DNA from: Sinonovacula constricta
Taxonomy: Eukaryota; Mollusca; Bivalvia; Cardiida; Solecurtidae
DNA length: 64,000 nucleotides
Direction of reading: 5' to 3'
Assembly: GCA_007844125.1 (NCBI GenBank)
Contig: CM017565.1
Location: forward strand, 13,864,647-13,928,646
The translations under genes and the position numbers were made by a program. Within the stretch, counting starts at the first letter, position 1. Each line of letters begins with the position of its first letter. Below the pieces are notes generated by a model. That model worked only from the letters and a program-made list of their open reading frames with translations. It searched no databases and had not been told where the DNA came from. Shown one piece after another: positions 1 through 11,174 of the stretch.

Positions 1-180
1 CACATGGGATTCTGGAAAATACCAAAATCTTCACTTATTTTTTTACAATATGATCAATCAAAAATGACAAAACATAAACTGTAGATTGTGAAAAAGCTGC
101 TGTGAAGCCTGCTAGATCTAGATCTATACTGTTTATGCTCAGCAGGCTAAGAGTTACATTCCCAGATAGACACTTGACTT

Positions 181-331
181 CACAAACAACCAGTTCATAA
201 GATGTCCAAATCTCCTATCTCTGAAACCTTTCACAAACAACCAGTTAATAAGATGTCCAAATGTCCTTTCTCTGAAACCTTTCACAAACAACCAGTTCAT
301 AAGATGTCCAAATGTCCTTTCTCTGAAACCT
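181..331. repeat. 51-bp direct repeat, 3 copies
   Basis: Three consecutive near-identical 51-bp copies begin at 181, 232 and 283, each opening with CACAAACAACCAGTT. Differences are single bases, for example TCTCCTATC against TGTCCTTTC. The unit is a multiple of three and lacks stops on the minus strand, which leaves a trivial 64-codon frame. I read it as a small minisatellite and not as a gene. Confidence 0.95.
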
Positions 332-1312
332 AGAAGTAATGAGGACATTCATCATATCCTCTAGACCTCTTGGATGGATCCTGAATGTGTGTCTCATTGT
401 TTTTTCTAAAGTGCCTGAGTATATACTTTGTTAAGTTACCATTATCTTGCTACATTTGTTACTTACCTTTAATAAGTTATTAGTTATTCTCTAATATTGC
501 CATCTATGTGTAACAAATTTAACAACATTATTAAAGACTGAGAAGCAAATAGTGTTGAAACTGATTACATAGCTCCCATCTATCAGCCCCTCCACTAGTT
601 ACTTTCCTTGCACAATTTATAAGCCTTATTCTTTTTTAAAGGAAAATTCAAAAACTCAGCATTCATTCAACACTATATTTATACTTTGTCGTTTTTATTG
701 TACTTTTTTTCTGATTTAGACTTAAATTCACCTTGGAATTCTAACGAGGACATTTTGCTTGCAGTATTTGTTGGTGGGCCAGCCACTGGCATCTCTGCAT
801 GCTGTTCTCATACAGGTCTATTAAATCATTTGGACTTTTGTTGAATCATGCACACTATTGTTGAATCATGCAGACTTTTGAACCACAAAGCTATCACATA
901 CTAATGCAATACATCAGCTGGGATTACAAACAGGTCTGGCAATTCTTGTAAAATCACACATGGGCAGACTGACTGGAAAACATGGCAGAATTTAGTATTA
1001 AAAAACAAGTATACTGGCATGCTTTGTTAATCAACTGAAACTGATGGGTAATGAGTTGTATTCATGGCCTAAAAATTAAAATGTTTTACAGTTTTGCAAG
1101 CAAAATTATTTTCTGATCATACACTGTGGTTGTGTTTCTTGTATTTTATGCGTTTTTCTAACTATAATGACTTGCAATGGTAGCTGAGCCGTGTCGCTGT
1201 GCACTTTACAGCAAACTTCTTAGTACAGGCTTTATTCTTTAATATATGCTGTTTTATATCACATCAGAGGCATAGGGTATTGTTATTCTTCACTTCTTTT
1301 TTGCCAGGATAT

Positions 1313-1375
1313 TTTCTTATTTATTTATTTATTTTAATTATTTTTATTTATTTATTTTTTTTTTTCTTTTGAATT
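1313..1375. repeat. TTTA-type low-complexity tract
   Basis: Imperfect tetranucleotide repetition of TTTA/TTAT runs into a poly-T tract. It is a simple sequence repeat, and no poly-A tail plus target-site duplication was recognised that would make it the end of a retroelement. Confidence 0.85.
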
Positions 1376-3911
1376 GTATCGAAAGCCTCATTCCTTTCCT
1401 ATAAATCTTTCTGTATTACTTTGAATCTTTTTTTCCTTTTTTTTTTACTTCATGATGACATTTTTTCACTTGTTGAAGAAATTAACTTGTTTATGATCAT
1501 ACAGTTTTAAAATTGTTTCCAATGCTGACCTAAGCTTATTATTCTATAATGTGTACCAACTTTAACACTCCTTTCTAATTTTGGGAACAAGTTTAATACA
1601 TTTATTACATTTAGCTTTGAAGGTTTCATCTTTACTAAAACATAAAAAAAGAAAGAAATGAATTGCATTCACCTTTTTATTTGCTTCTCATTCACAGCTC
1701 TATTGTTTCCACATTCTAGCTCAAGTTTACCTTTTGGATTGAAGTGTGCATTTTAAAATTGGAGACACATTTATTTTGAAGGCAATTTAGACGGGAGAAA
1801 GGAATTGATATCTTGTTTCATTTGCTAGAGACCTTGTGAGATATTTGCATTCTTATCTCTGGAAACTGCCTGTGTTCCTGAGCAATCAGAGCTGGAAACT
1901 TATCTCCGGGCTTGTGACTGGAACAGTTCAGTAAGTTAACAGTGAACAACTGGAAGGATGTCTCCATCAAATGCACTCTGCCAGTAAAAGAGTAGAAAGA
2001 CTGAATTTCGTTTTATCTTTGCATTACAATAAGGTGTACTTATGTGGATTAGGAAATAACAGTTTAAATGTTGTGCAGATAGCGAAATGATAAGCTTACC
2101 AGTACAATTTATAACATTTTGTTTTATTTTTCCATAGTGGCTGTTATGCTTATTATTCCAAGAATAATGACAGTATCATGTTGGTAATTTAACAATGACA
2201 TCTCATTTTTCATCAAGGGTCCAGACTATTGACTTACCCCATGAATATTATTTCCTTGCTGCCATTGAATGGCTATAAATTGTCTGACTTATCAGTTGCT
2301 TACAATGAACTATATTTTATTTGTTTTTACACTGATATTAACAACCCAAAGTAATCATATGTGACCATTAACATGTCAAATACTTTTGTGGTTACATATA
2401 GACCCTTTGGACATGTTGATCTACATGTGTAATATGACTTATTGTATAATTTTACATTATTCTGTCATTAATTTATTGAACTCTATGTCACAAGTCACAA
2501 TAATAAAATACTGCTTTAGTCTAATGGGTCATTGGGTCATTCTTGTAGTGTAATTTATCGTCTGTTCAATGTCCTTCTTCAGGCAGCCTGTCTGGTCACA
2601 TATCTTTACTTCCACCTGCTCAACTATTGATGTGACAGCCTGGAAAATTGTGAAGCTAGTTATGAACTTAAGTTTTTACCTCACATTTCTGCTAAAGATA
2701 ACTTGATCAGGCTTAAGCAAATGAAGGAAATCTGAGGTCCAACTGGGATAGTTGTGCATGAGTATTCAAAGTAAAGTTAGACACCTTTTGCATTAACAAT
2801 GCTATGGATTTAAAATAGAATACTTGATGTTTTTGGTCATGACTTTAGTTTTCCTATACAATTTAAGCCACGTTTATTAGGGTATAACATACAGAGGGGC
2901 TCAATAATACTGAAACATCAGGAAATATTAAGAATAGTTTAAAAAGAGTCTCCTATTGACCCATAACAATTCTCTTTTTCGTTTAGAGTTTGTATGTGAA
3001 ACAAATGAACATATTGCCCTGTTAACAAAAGTAGATGTACATTGTAGCTGAGATGGAAGAAAAATACTTTTCCTCTGGATAACCTTGCATGCCAAGAGTA
3101 ATTGTTCTTGTATGACAATATTGATGCCATGCCAACAAAACTGTTATTTTCTCATTATTAATTCAGAATTGAAAATTATGATGAATATTAATTTTTCACA
3201 TTTCATCTAATTTCTTGTCCAAAACGATCATGCTCACTGCCATGAATGATTTTACATTGATAGTTGTCTTAAAAAGTACAAACAATTTAGTTTCAATAAT
3301 AGCATTATCAGAAAAAAAAGGTTTAATGCTTTATAAAGCTATTTTCAAGCTTTCTAGCAGATTCTACAATCCGCATAATAATGCTCAAAATTTATAAAAG
3401 GCAATCACAATATTGACAGAAGTGTATTTTATCTGTTTATAATTATAGTCTTATTTACCATAGATGGCAACAAGGTATGTCATGTTGTTTAGCAAACTTG
3501 CAGACACATTAATGCTGCATTATATCCATGTTCACACAAGGCAAACATAACATATATCCTACTGCATTCTATAAATAACCAAGAATAAGTCTAGCCATGT
3601 TGATATATGATATATTTTACATGTAACTGTGCTCAGATAGACTATCAGTGACACAGCTGCAAACAGTGCAGATCCTGCCACTGGGAGATTTCATCTTTTG
3701 CCAAGCCAGGCTTGCAGTTTATTTATCATTATAGTCATGTGTCAGGTACATTGTTTATGTACTGCTTGCATGCTACATGTAATAATACTACACAAGCTAA
3801 CTTTGTCAGATAATGCACTTATGTAATGGAAATATCAAAACTTTTCTTTGCTCTCTGTAGAGAACACACAAGAACTTAGCCATAGAACAACTTTATTAAG
3901 GGCCATGTATT

Positions 3912-3933
3912 TTGTTTTCTATTTCAGGTGAGT
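3912..3933 (+). other. Candidate recursive (zero-exon) splice site
   Basis: A pyrimidine-rich tract (TTTGTTTTCTATTTCAG) ends in a 3' splice-site consensus at 3927 and is followed with no gap by a strong 5' splice-site consensus, GTGAGT, at 3928-3933. A back-to-back acceptor and donor is the known signature of recursive splice sites, which remove very long introns stepwise. The match is seen directly. The role is inferred and would require the window to lie inside a long intron transcribed left to right. Chance occurrence cannot be excluded. Confidence 0.4.
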
Positions 3934-3948
3934 GACACAATTGTTACA

Positions 3949-3971
3949 AGGTCATAATCAGGTCAAGGTCA
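3949..3971 (+). promoter_or_regulatory. Cluster of three AGGTCA half-sites (DR5 + DR0)
   Basis: AGGTCA occurs at 3949-3954, 3960-3965 and 3966-3971, all in the same orientation. The first pair is spaced by five bases, the classical DR5 arrangement bound by RAR/RXR-type nuclear receptors. The second pair is directly abutted. Two of the half-sites carry the A-rich 5' extension AAGGTCA preferred by monomeric receptors such as ROR or ERR. Binding is inferred from motif only. Confidence 0.35.
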
Positions 3972-4243
3972 GGTAATAATGAACAATTATTAACCAATTA
4001 ATAGGCTGCCAGCTGTCTGTTAAACATGTTATCAACTAATTAGTGACTTCACTTACTCTATATAAGTATAAGGTCATAATTGGTGGTTTTATCTAATTCA
4101 TCTGATGTGATGCTCCATACTTTGGAAAAAAGGTAGGAGGGACAAATATAAAGATTTTTATTGGCTGTTGACCATACATGTATTTTAATCTGGATTGTTA
4201 TCACTCAGATGTTTTGTTTTGCTGATAGTACAGTGCATTTGAA

Positions 4244-4639
4244 TTTATCCTGTGTTCTAGTGTGACATACTCTTGATTTATCCTATGCTCTAGTGTGACA
4301 TACCATTGATTTATCCTGTGTTCTAGTATGACATACTATTGATTTATCCTGTGTTCTAGTGTGATCTACTCATGTTTTATCATGTGTTCTAGTATGACAT
4401 ACTCTTGATTTATCCTGTGTTCTAGTGTGACATACTCTTGATTTATCATGTGTTCTAGTGTGACATACTCTTGATTTATCTTGTGTTCTAGTGTGACATA
4501 CTCTTGATTTATCCTGTGTTCTAGTTTGGCACACTCTTGATTTATCCTGTGTTCTAGTGTGACATACTCTAGATTTATCCTGTGTTCTAGTGTGACATAC
4601 TCTTGATTTATCCTGTGTTCTAGTGTGACATACTCTTGA
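4244..4639. repeat. 33-bp minisatellite, about 12 copies
   Basis: The unit reads roughly CCTGTGTTCTAGTGTGACAT followed by ACTCTTGATTTAT. Copies differ by point changes (TGTGACATAC against TATGACATAC, CTCTTG against CATTG). The unit contains in-frame stops, so it is not coding. Confidence 0.97.
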
Positions 4640-5698
4640 ATGTTTTAATTTACTTCCAGTTTTGAATATATAGCTCTTGACCTGTTATTTGGAGCTTATA
4701 TTGTGTCCAAACCTAAAAGTCATCATGATGCTTCCTAAAAGGTTCCAGGATCTATTTAGAACAAAATAGGATGTATGTATTGTCTATACTACTTGAAAAT
4801 TATATGAAGGATAAACTACAATGTAAAGACCTTAATATCCTAAATTGTGTTATAAGGCTAAGTTGAACCTGGGCCAGCAGATACAACTAATTGTGTGATG
4901 TCTTAATTATTAGCCTGTTTGCATACATGTATGATTTAGCCATACTATAATTCAAAATGTGAAGGAACGTCACAGGTTAAATGTTAATATAAAATTATTA
5001 CAACTTAATATATGTTTCTTAATTAATATCACAATAGGCCCTACAAATTGTTAGGATTGAATATCACCCTGACAGAGAACATTTCCCAGTTGATATATTT
5101 TTAATATCACCCTGACAGAATATTTAAAAGTTAGTATAAGCTGTGTGCTTCATTAATTTGTTGTGAAACTGTTGGACTGTATTTCTTACTTTACCATTTT
5201 TGCCGAAGAAAGCAGAGATAAATCAGCCATTCAAGCTGAACCTAGCTAATTTTATTTGGTAAAATATGGGTAATGTCAACCTGAAAACTGGAATATTAGA
5301 GTTGAGAAATTTTACAGACTCATGTAATAAGGTTTGATGTTTATTAATTACTTCAGTTGAATACCAGTTATTTTGTTCATAAACTTGTTGTCTTTGCTTC
5401 TCTTTTTTTGATTTATTTACACTGTGATGATGTTTAAGGTTAGGGTTAGTGTTCATAATTCAATGTTTGGCTTGTGCATTCAGATAACAAACCAGCCATT
5501 TATTCTTTGAGAGACTTTTCTGTTAGTGTTCCCTGTTATTTTCTTGCCGCAAGAACATAAGTCTACAATAATTTTAGAATATTTAAGATTTTTATTAAAA
5601 GTAAGACAGTTGCCTTTTGTAACTCCTGTACAAAGAATTAATTGTTTAAAGGTATTAACTATCAGTTAACTATGATGTAAACTTAAAGAAATTATCCT
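4640..5698. other. AT-rich single-copy DNA, no gene seen
   Basis: The phrase ATATCACCCTGACAGA occurs twice about 40 bases apart (around 5061 and 5104). Otherwise there are only short, stop-interrupted frames and no recognisable exon, RNA gene or element. Confidence 0.7.
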
Positions 5699-7078
5699 GC
5701 AGGTTTCCTATACCAAGTACATGTAACAGCAGTTTTCTTATACCAAGTACATGTAACAGCAGTTTTCCTATACCAAGTACATGTAACAGCAGTTTTCCTT
5801 TACCAAGTACATGTAACAGCGGTTTTTCCTATACCAAGTACATGTAACAACAGTTTTCTTATACCAAGTACATGTAACAGCAGTTTTCCTATACCAAGTA
5901 CATGTAACAGCAGTTTTCCTATACCAAGTACATGTAACAGCAGGTTTCCTATACCAAGTACACGTAACAGCAGGTTTCCTATACCAAGTACATGTAACAG
6001 CAGGTTTCCTATACCAAGTACATGTAACAGCAGATTTCCTATACCAAGTACATGTAACACCAGTTTTCCTATACCAAGTACATGTAACAGCAGGTTTCCT
6101 ATACCAAGTACATGTAACAGCAGGTTTCTTATACCTAGTACATGTAACAGCAGGTTTCCTATACCAAGTACATGTAACAGCAGTTTTCCTATACCAAGTA
6201 CATGCAACAGCAGTTTTCTTATACCAAGTACATGTAACAGCAGTTTTCCTATACCAAGTACACGTAACAGCAGTTTTCCTATACCAAGTACATGTAACAG
6301 CAGTTTTCCTATACCAAGTACATGTAACAGCAGGTTTCCTATACCAAGTACATGTAACAGCAGGTTTCCTATACCAAGTACATGTAACAGCAGATTTCCT
6401 ATACCAAGTACATGTAACAGCAGTTTTCCTATACCAAGTACATGTAACAGCAGTTTTCCTATACCAAGTACATGTAACACCAGGTTTCCTATACCAAGTA
6501 CATGTAACAGCAGGTTTCCTATACCAATACATGTAACACCAGTTTTCCTATACCAAGTACATGTAACAGCAGGTTTCCTATACCAAGTAAATTTAACGGC
6601 AGTTTTCCCATACCAAGTACATGAAACTGCAGTTTTCCTATACCAAGTACATGTAACAGCAGTTTTCTTATACCAAGTACATGTAACAGCAGTTTTCTTA
6701 TCCTATACCAAGTACATGTAACAGCAGTTTTCTTATACCAAGTACATGTAACAGCAGTTTTCTTATCCTATACCAAGTACATGTAACAGCAGTTTTCTTA
6801 TCCTATACCAAGTACATGTAACAGCAGTTTTCTTATCCTATACCAAGTACATGTAACAGCAGTTTTCCTTTACCAAGTACATGTAACAGCAGTTTTCCTA
6901 TACCAAGTACATGTAACAGCAGTTTTCCTTTACCAAGTACATGTAACAGCAGTTTTCTTATACCAAGTACATGTAACAGCAGTTTTCCTATACCAAATGT
7001 AACAGCAGTTTTCCTTTACCAAGTACATGTAACAGCAGTTTTCCTATACCAAGTACATGTAACACCAGTTTTCCTATA
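5699..7078. repeat. 30-bp minisatellite, about 46 copies
   Basis: The unit contains CCTATACCAAGTACATGTAA followed by CAGCAGTTTT, so each copy carries the 8-bp palindrome TACATGTA. Between about 6690 and 6845 several units gain five bases (TCTTATCCTATACC), and one unit near 6990 is shortened. The 30-bp period leaves two overlapping minus-strand frames open, of 254 and 226 codons, repeating YRKPAVTCTW and LLLHVLGIGK. Both being open shows the openness follows from the period. No signal peptide, flanking exon or conserved domain supports translation. Confidence 0.98.
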
Positions 7079-8656
7079 CTAATTCTTTCCTAATCTATCA
7101 ATAATGACAATGGGGATCTCTGCTAAAAATAGATTTCTGCATCAGAGCAGATAACCCATAGGATTTTGTAACATGATCTAAAAAGACAGTAGTCACATGG
7201 TTTTCTTAGTTTAAAAATAGCTGTGCAGCATGGATCAGATAGGGTGTACATTTTTTTAATGACTAGTGGATTGTTGTGCTTCACTTTTCACATAGATGTA
7301 TGGCATCAATGAATAATATTGCTCTAGATTTTCCAAGCAACAATAATTTTTTGTTGTCTGAGGGAAAAATTAATGGTCCAATCCCTTGGTCACTACTTTA
7401 AGTGACCCCTGGAGTATAAGTTGGCGCCTAGTTTTCCCTTTCAAAGATGCTACTTTGTTCAAGTAGAAAAGAAACATGTTTATTGGTGCTTATCTTGAGA
7501 GTTGGTCCTTTTATGGAATGGAGAAAATAATGTAGCAGGCAATAACAGCAGTTTAGAGCAGTTTGTCAATGTCTTGGTGCATGCTTTCTGTGAAAAGAGC
7601 CATCCATTTATTCCATGAGTTTTAGTGCAGTTTGCAATTATAAAACATGTAGCAGACAACAGTGAAAAATAATACAGCATATCACAATAAAGAAACTATT
7701 TTTAAACAGAAAATAATAATATATGCACATGTTCTCTGCAGCATCATAGATGTGGCATATGCATATTTTTTCTTTTGTAGCTATTTCTCAGATGTTCAGT
7801 CAGTCAATGACAGCCAAACATTGTCTTTTTTCTGTCTTATTATGCTGCTGTTATTAGAAAGGAATACTAAGTCTGTGTAATTTGGTTACATTATAATAAG
7901 TTAACCATGCATATAAAGAGACTGCAGCCAACAGATCCTGACTGGACAGCTTCTAAGGGGAGCTGAGTCTTCTGGAGTTATACTATTATCTAAGCCTGGT
8001 CAATATGCAGACAAAATGTACTTTAAGAAATGTTTTGTATTTTTAAAAACACTAAATGATTTAAGGTTCAGCAAATGGCAGCAGACAGTTTCAGTAGAAA
8101 ATAATGGGACTCTGAGCTAGACAAATTTGTATGTTTCACAAGAAATCATATTTGTATGTGTTCATTTTGTCTTCACTTTGTCAAAAGTATTTGATATCTT
8201 CTATTGTGGAAAACCAGACATCTGGTATGCAGTTTTTGTTGAGTATAAGCATGTTTTGGTATTAAGCATATGTTGTCGTCAGTAATTTTATATCCAGGTC
8301 TGGTGATAACTGACTTTATTAAGTCAAAAGATATGACTTACTGCTGATGATTAGTTCAGGCAGCAAAAAAAAATGTAACTGATCAGTTAATAAACTGATG
8401 GTTGAAGTCATTTCCTGGTATGTTACAAACGAGTTAATTGTATTAGGACTCTAAGCCTTTGAAAGTTTTTGTTCTTTTTCAGTTTGTTTGTTTTTTAGAA
8501 ATAGATAGCAATGATACAGCTCCGTCCAGATATATTTGTGGATTCTTGCCAAAGGCAAATTTCTGAGGAGAAGCATTGTAAAGCATTGCATGTCAGCTGG
8601 AGGCCCCTCTGGCAATATGTCCTTTACCTCGGCTGGGACCTAGACGCATTTGATGG
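7079..8656. other. Single-copy DNA, no gene seen
   Basis: This is AT-rich sequence with scattered stops. Frames of 66 codons (minus, 7480-7680) and 72 codons (plus, 7662-7880) show no family features and overlap at their starts. A pyrimidine tract ending in CAG near 8481 is an unremarkable splice-acceptor-like match. Confidence 0.7.
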
Positions 8657-10941
8657 AAAGTGAGCTAGATGTCAGTGGAGTCATGGCTAGAGAGAGCTAG
8701 CTGTCAGTGGAGTCGTGGCTAGAGTGAGCTAGCTGTCAGTGGAGTCGTGGCTAGAGTGAGTTAACTGTCAGTGGAGTCATGGCTAGAGTGGGGCTAGTTG
8801 TCAGTGGAGTCGTGGCTAGATTGAGCTAGTTGTCAGTGGAGTTGTGGCTAGAGTGAGCTATCTGTCAGTGGAGTCATGGCTAGAGTGAGCTAGCTGTCAG
8901 TGGAGTCATGGCTATATTGAGCTAGCTGTCAGTGGAGTCATGGCTAGAGTGAGCTAGCTGTCAGTGGAGTCATGGCTAGATTGAGCTAGCTGTCAGTGGA
9001 GTCATGGCTAGAGTGAGCTAGCTGTCAGTGGAGTCGTGGCTATATTGAGCTAGTTGTCAGTGGAGTTGTGGCTAGAGTGAGCTATCTGTCAGTGGAGTCA
9101 TGGCTAGAGTGAGCTAGCTGTCAGTGGAGTCATGGCTATATTGAGCTAGCTGTCAGTGGAGTCATGGCTAGAGTGAGCTAGCTGTCAGTGGAGTCATGGC
9201 TAGATTGAGCTAGCTGTCAGTGGAGTCGTGGCTAGAGTGAGCTAGCTGTCAGTGGAGTCAGGGCTAGAGTTAGCTTGCTGTCAGTGGAGTCAGGGCTAGA
9301 GTGAGCTAGCTGTCAGTAGAGTCGTGGCTAGAGTGAGCTAGCTGTCAGTGGAGTCATGGCTAGATTGAGCTAGCTGTCAGTGGAGTCATGGCTAGAGTGA
9401 GCTAGCTGTCAGTGGAGTCGTGGCTATATTGAGCTAGCTGTCAGTGGAGTCATGGCTAGAGTGAGCTAGCTGTCATTGGAGTCAAGGCTAGAGTGAGCTA
9501 GCTGTCAGTGGAGTCGTGGCTAGAGTGAGCTAGCTGTCAGTGGAGTCGTGGCTAGAGTGAGCTAGCTGTCAGTGGAGTCAGGGCTAGATTGAGTTAGCTG
9601 TCAGTGGAGTCGTGGCTAGACTGAGCTAGCTGTCAGTGGAGTCTGGGCTAGAGTGAGTTCGCTGTCAGCGGAGTCGTGGCTGAAATAAGCTAGGTGTCAG
9701 TGGAGTATGGGCTAGAGTGAGCTAGCTGTCAGTGGAGTAAGGGCTAGAGTGAGCTAGCTGTCAGTGGAGTCGTGGCTATATTGAGCTAGCTGTCAGTGGA
9801 GTCATGGCTAGAGTGAGCTAGCTGTCATTGGAGTCAAGGCTAGAGTGAGCTAGCTGTCAGTGGAGTCGTGGCTAGAGTGAGCTAGCTGTCAGTGGAGTCG
9901 TGGCTAGAGTGAGCTAGCTGTCAGTGGAGTCAGGGCTAGATTGAGTTAGCTGTCAGTGGAGTCGTGGCTAGACTGAGCTAGCTGTCAGTGGAGTCTGGGC
10001 TAGAGTGAGTTCGCTGTCAGCGGAGTCGTGGCTGAAATAAGCTAGGTGTCAGTGGAGTATGGGCTAGAGTGAGCTAGCTGTCAGTGGAGTTGTGGCTAGA
10101 GTGGGCTGGCTGTCAGTGGAGCCGGGGCTAGAGTGAGCTAGCTGTCAGTGGAGTCGTGGCTAGAGTGGGCTAGCTGTCAGTGGAGTCATGGCTAAAGTGA
10201 GCTTGCCGTCAATGGAGTCAGGGCTAGAGTGAGTTAGCTGTCAGTGGAGTCGTGGCTAGAGTGAGCTAGCTGTCAATGGAGTCATGGCTATAGTGAGCTA
10301 GCTGTCAGTGGAGTCATGGCTAGAGTGGGCTAGCTGTCAATGGAGTCGCGGCTAGAGTGAGCTAGCTGTCAATGGAGTCGCGGCTAGATTGAGCTAGCTG
10401 TCAGTGGAGTCGGGGCTAGAGTGAGTTAGCTGTCAGTGGAGTCGTGGCTAGAGTGAGCTAGCTGTCAGTGGAGTCGTGGCTAGAGTGAGCTAGCTGTCAA
10501 TGGAGTCATGGCTATAGTGAGCTAGCTGTCAGTGGAGTCATGGCTAGAGTGGGCTAGCTGTCAATGGAGTCGCGGCTAGAGTGAGCTAGCCGTCAATGGA
10601 GTCGCGGCTAGATTGAGCTAGCTGTCAGTGGAGTCGGGGCTAGAGTGAGTTAGCTGTCAGTGGAGTCGTGGCTAGAGTGAGCTAGCTGTCAGTGGAGTAA
10701 GGGCTAGAGTGAGCTAGCTGTCAGTGGAGTCAGGGCTAGAGTTAGCTTGCTGTCAGTGGAGTCGTGGCTAGATTGAGCTAGCTGTCAGCAGAGTCATGGC
10801 TAGAGTGAGCTAGCTGTCAGTGGAGTTGTGGCTAGAGTGAGCAAGCTGTCTGTGGAGTAAGGGCTAGAGTGAAGTATCTGTCAGTGGAGTAAGGGCTAGA
10901 GTGAACTAGCTGTAAGTGGAGTCATGGCTAGAGTGAGCTAA
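8657..10941. repeat. 32-bp minisatellite, about 71 copies, with higher-order structure
   Basis: The unit is GTCAGTGGAGTCGTGGCTAG plus AGTGAGCTAGCT. Because 32 is not a multiple of three and the unit holds TAG and TGA, no long frame exists. Rare variants recur at fixed distances. The block carrying GCTGAAATAAGCTAGG is repeated 352 bp apart (9661 and 10013; 11 units). The block starting GTCAATGGAGTCATGGCTAT recurs 224 bp apart (10272 and 10496; 7 units). The block with GAGCTAGTTGTCAGTGGAG recurs 224 bp apart (8823 and 9047). This is the pattern expected from block duplication by unequal exchange. Confidence 0.98.
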
Positions 10942-11174
10942 TTGTTTATAAAAAATCTAGTCATAGGATAGTTGTCTTAAAAGATAGACATCATTTTTGA
11001 AATGTCTGAACCAAGTAGAATGTTTAAAGTATGTTGGGACACCATCCAGATTGATGAAACAGAAAGTATGGTGTAATAGATTAACCTTCATGTGCTTTGT
11101 GTGACTGTCATGTCTTGGGGAAGTAATTGTGAGCAAAATAGGTGTCAGCTCAAACAAGAAACAGCAATTATGTA

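Larger units (their letters stand above)
332..4243. other. AT-rich single-copy DNA, no gene recognised
   Basis: This stretch of about 3.9 kb is AT-rich and broken by stops in all frames; the longest frames are about 60 codons and resemble no family I know. It holds a TTTA-type low-complexity tract (1313-1375), a candidate recursive splice site (3912-3933) and clustered AGGTCA half-sites (3949-3971), listed separately. It is most easily read as intron or intergenic sequence. Confidence 0.75.

Noticed and set aside
5768..6532. 254-codon YRKPAVTCTW repeat protein
   Set aside because: The overlapping alternative frame is open over the same stretch, and 5-bp insertions end the frame. Openness follows from the 30-bp period.
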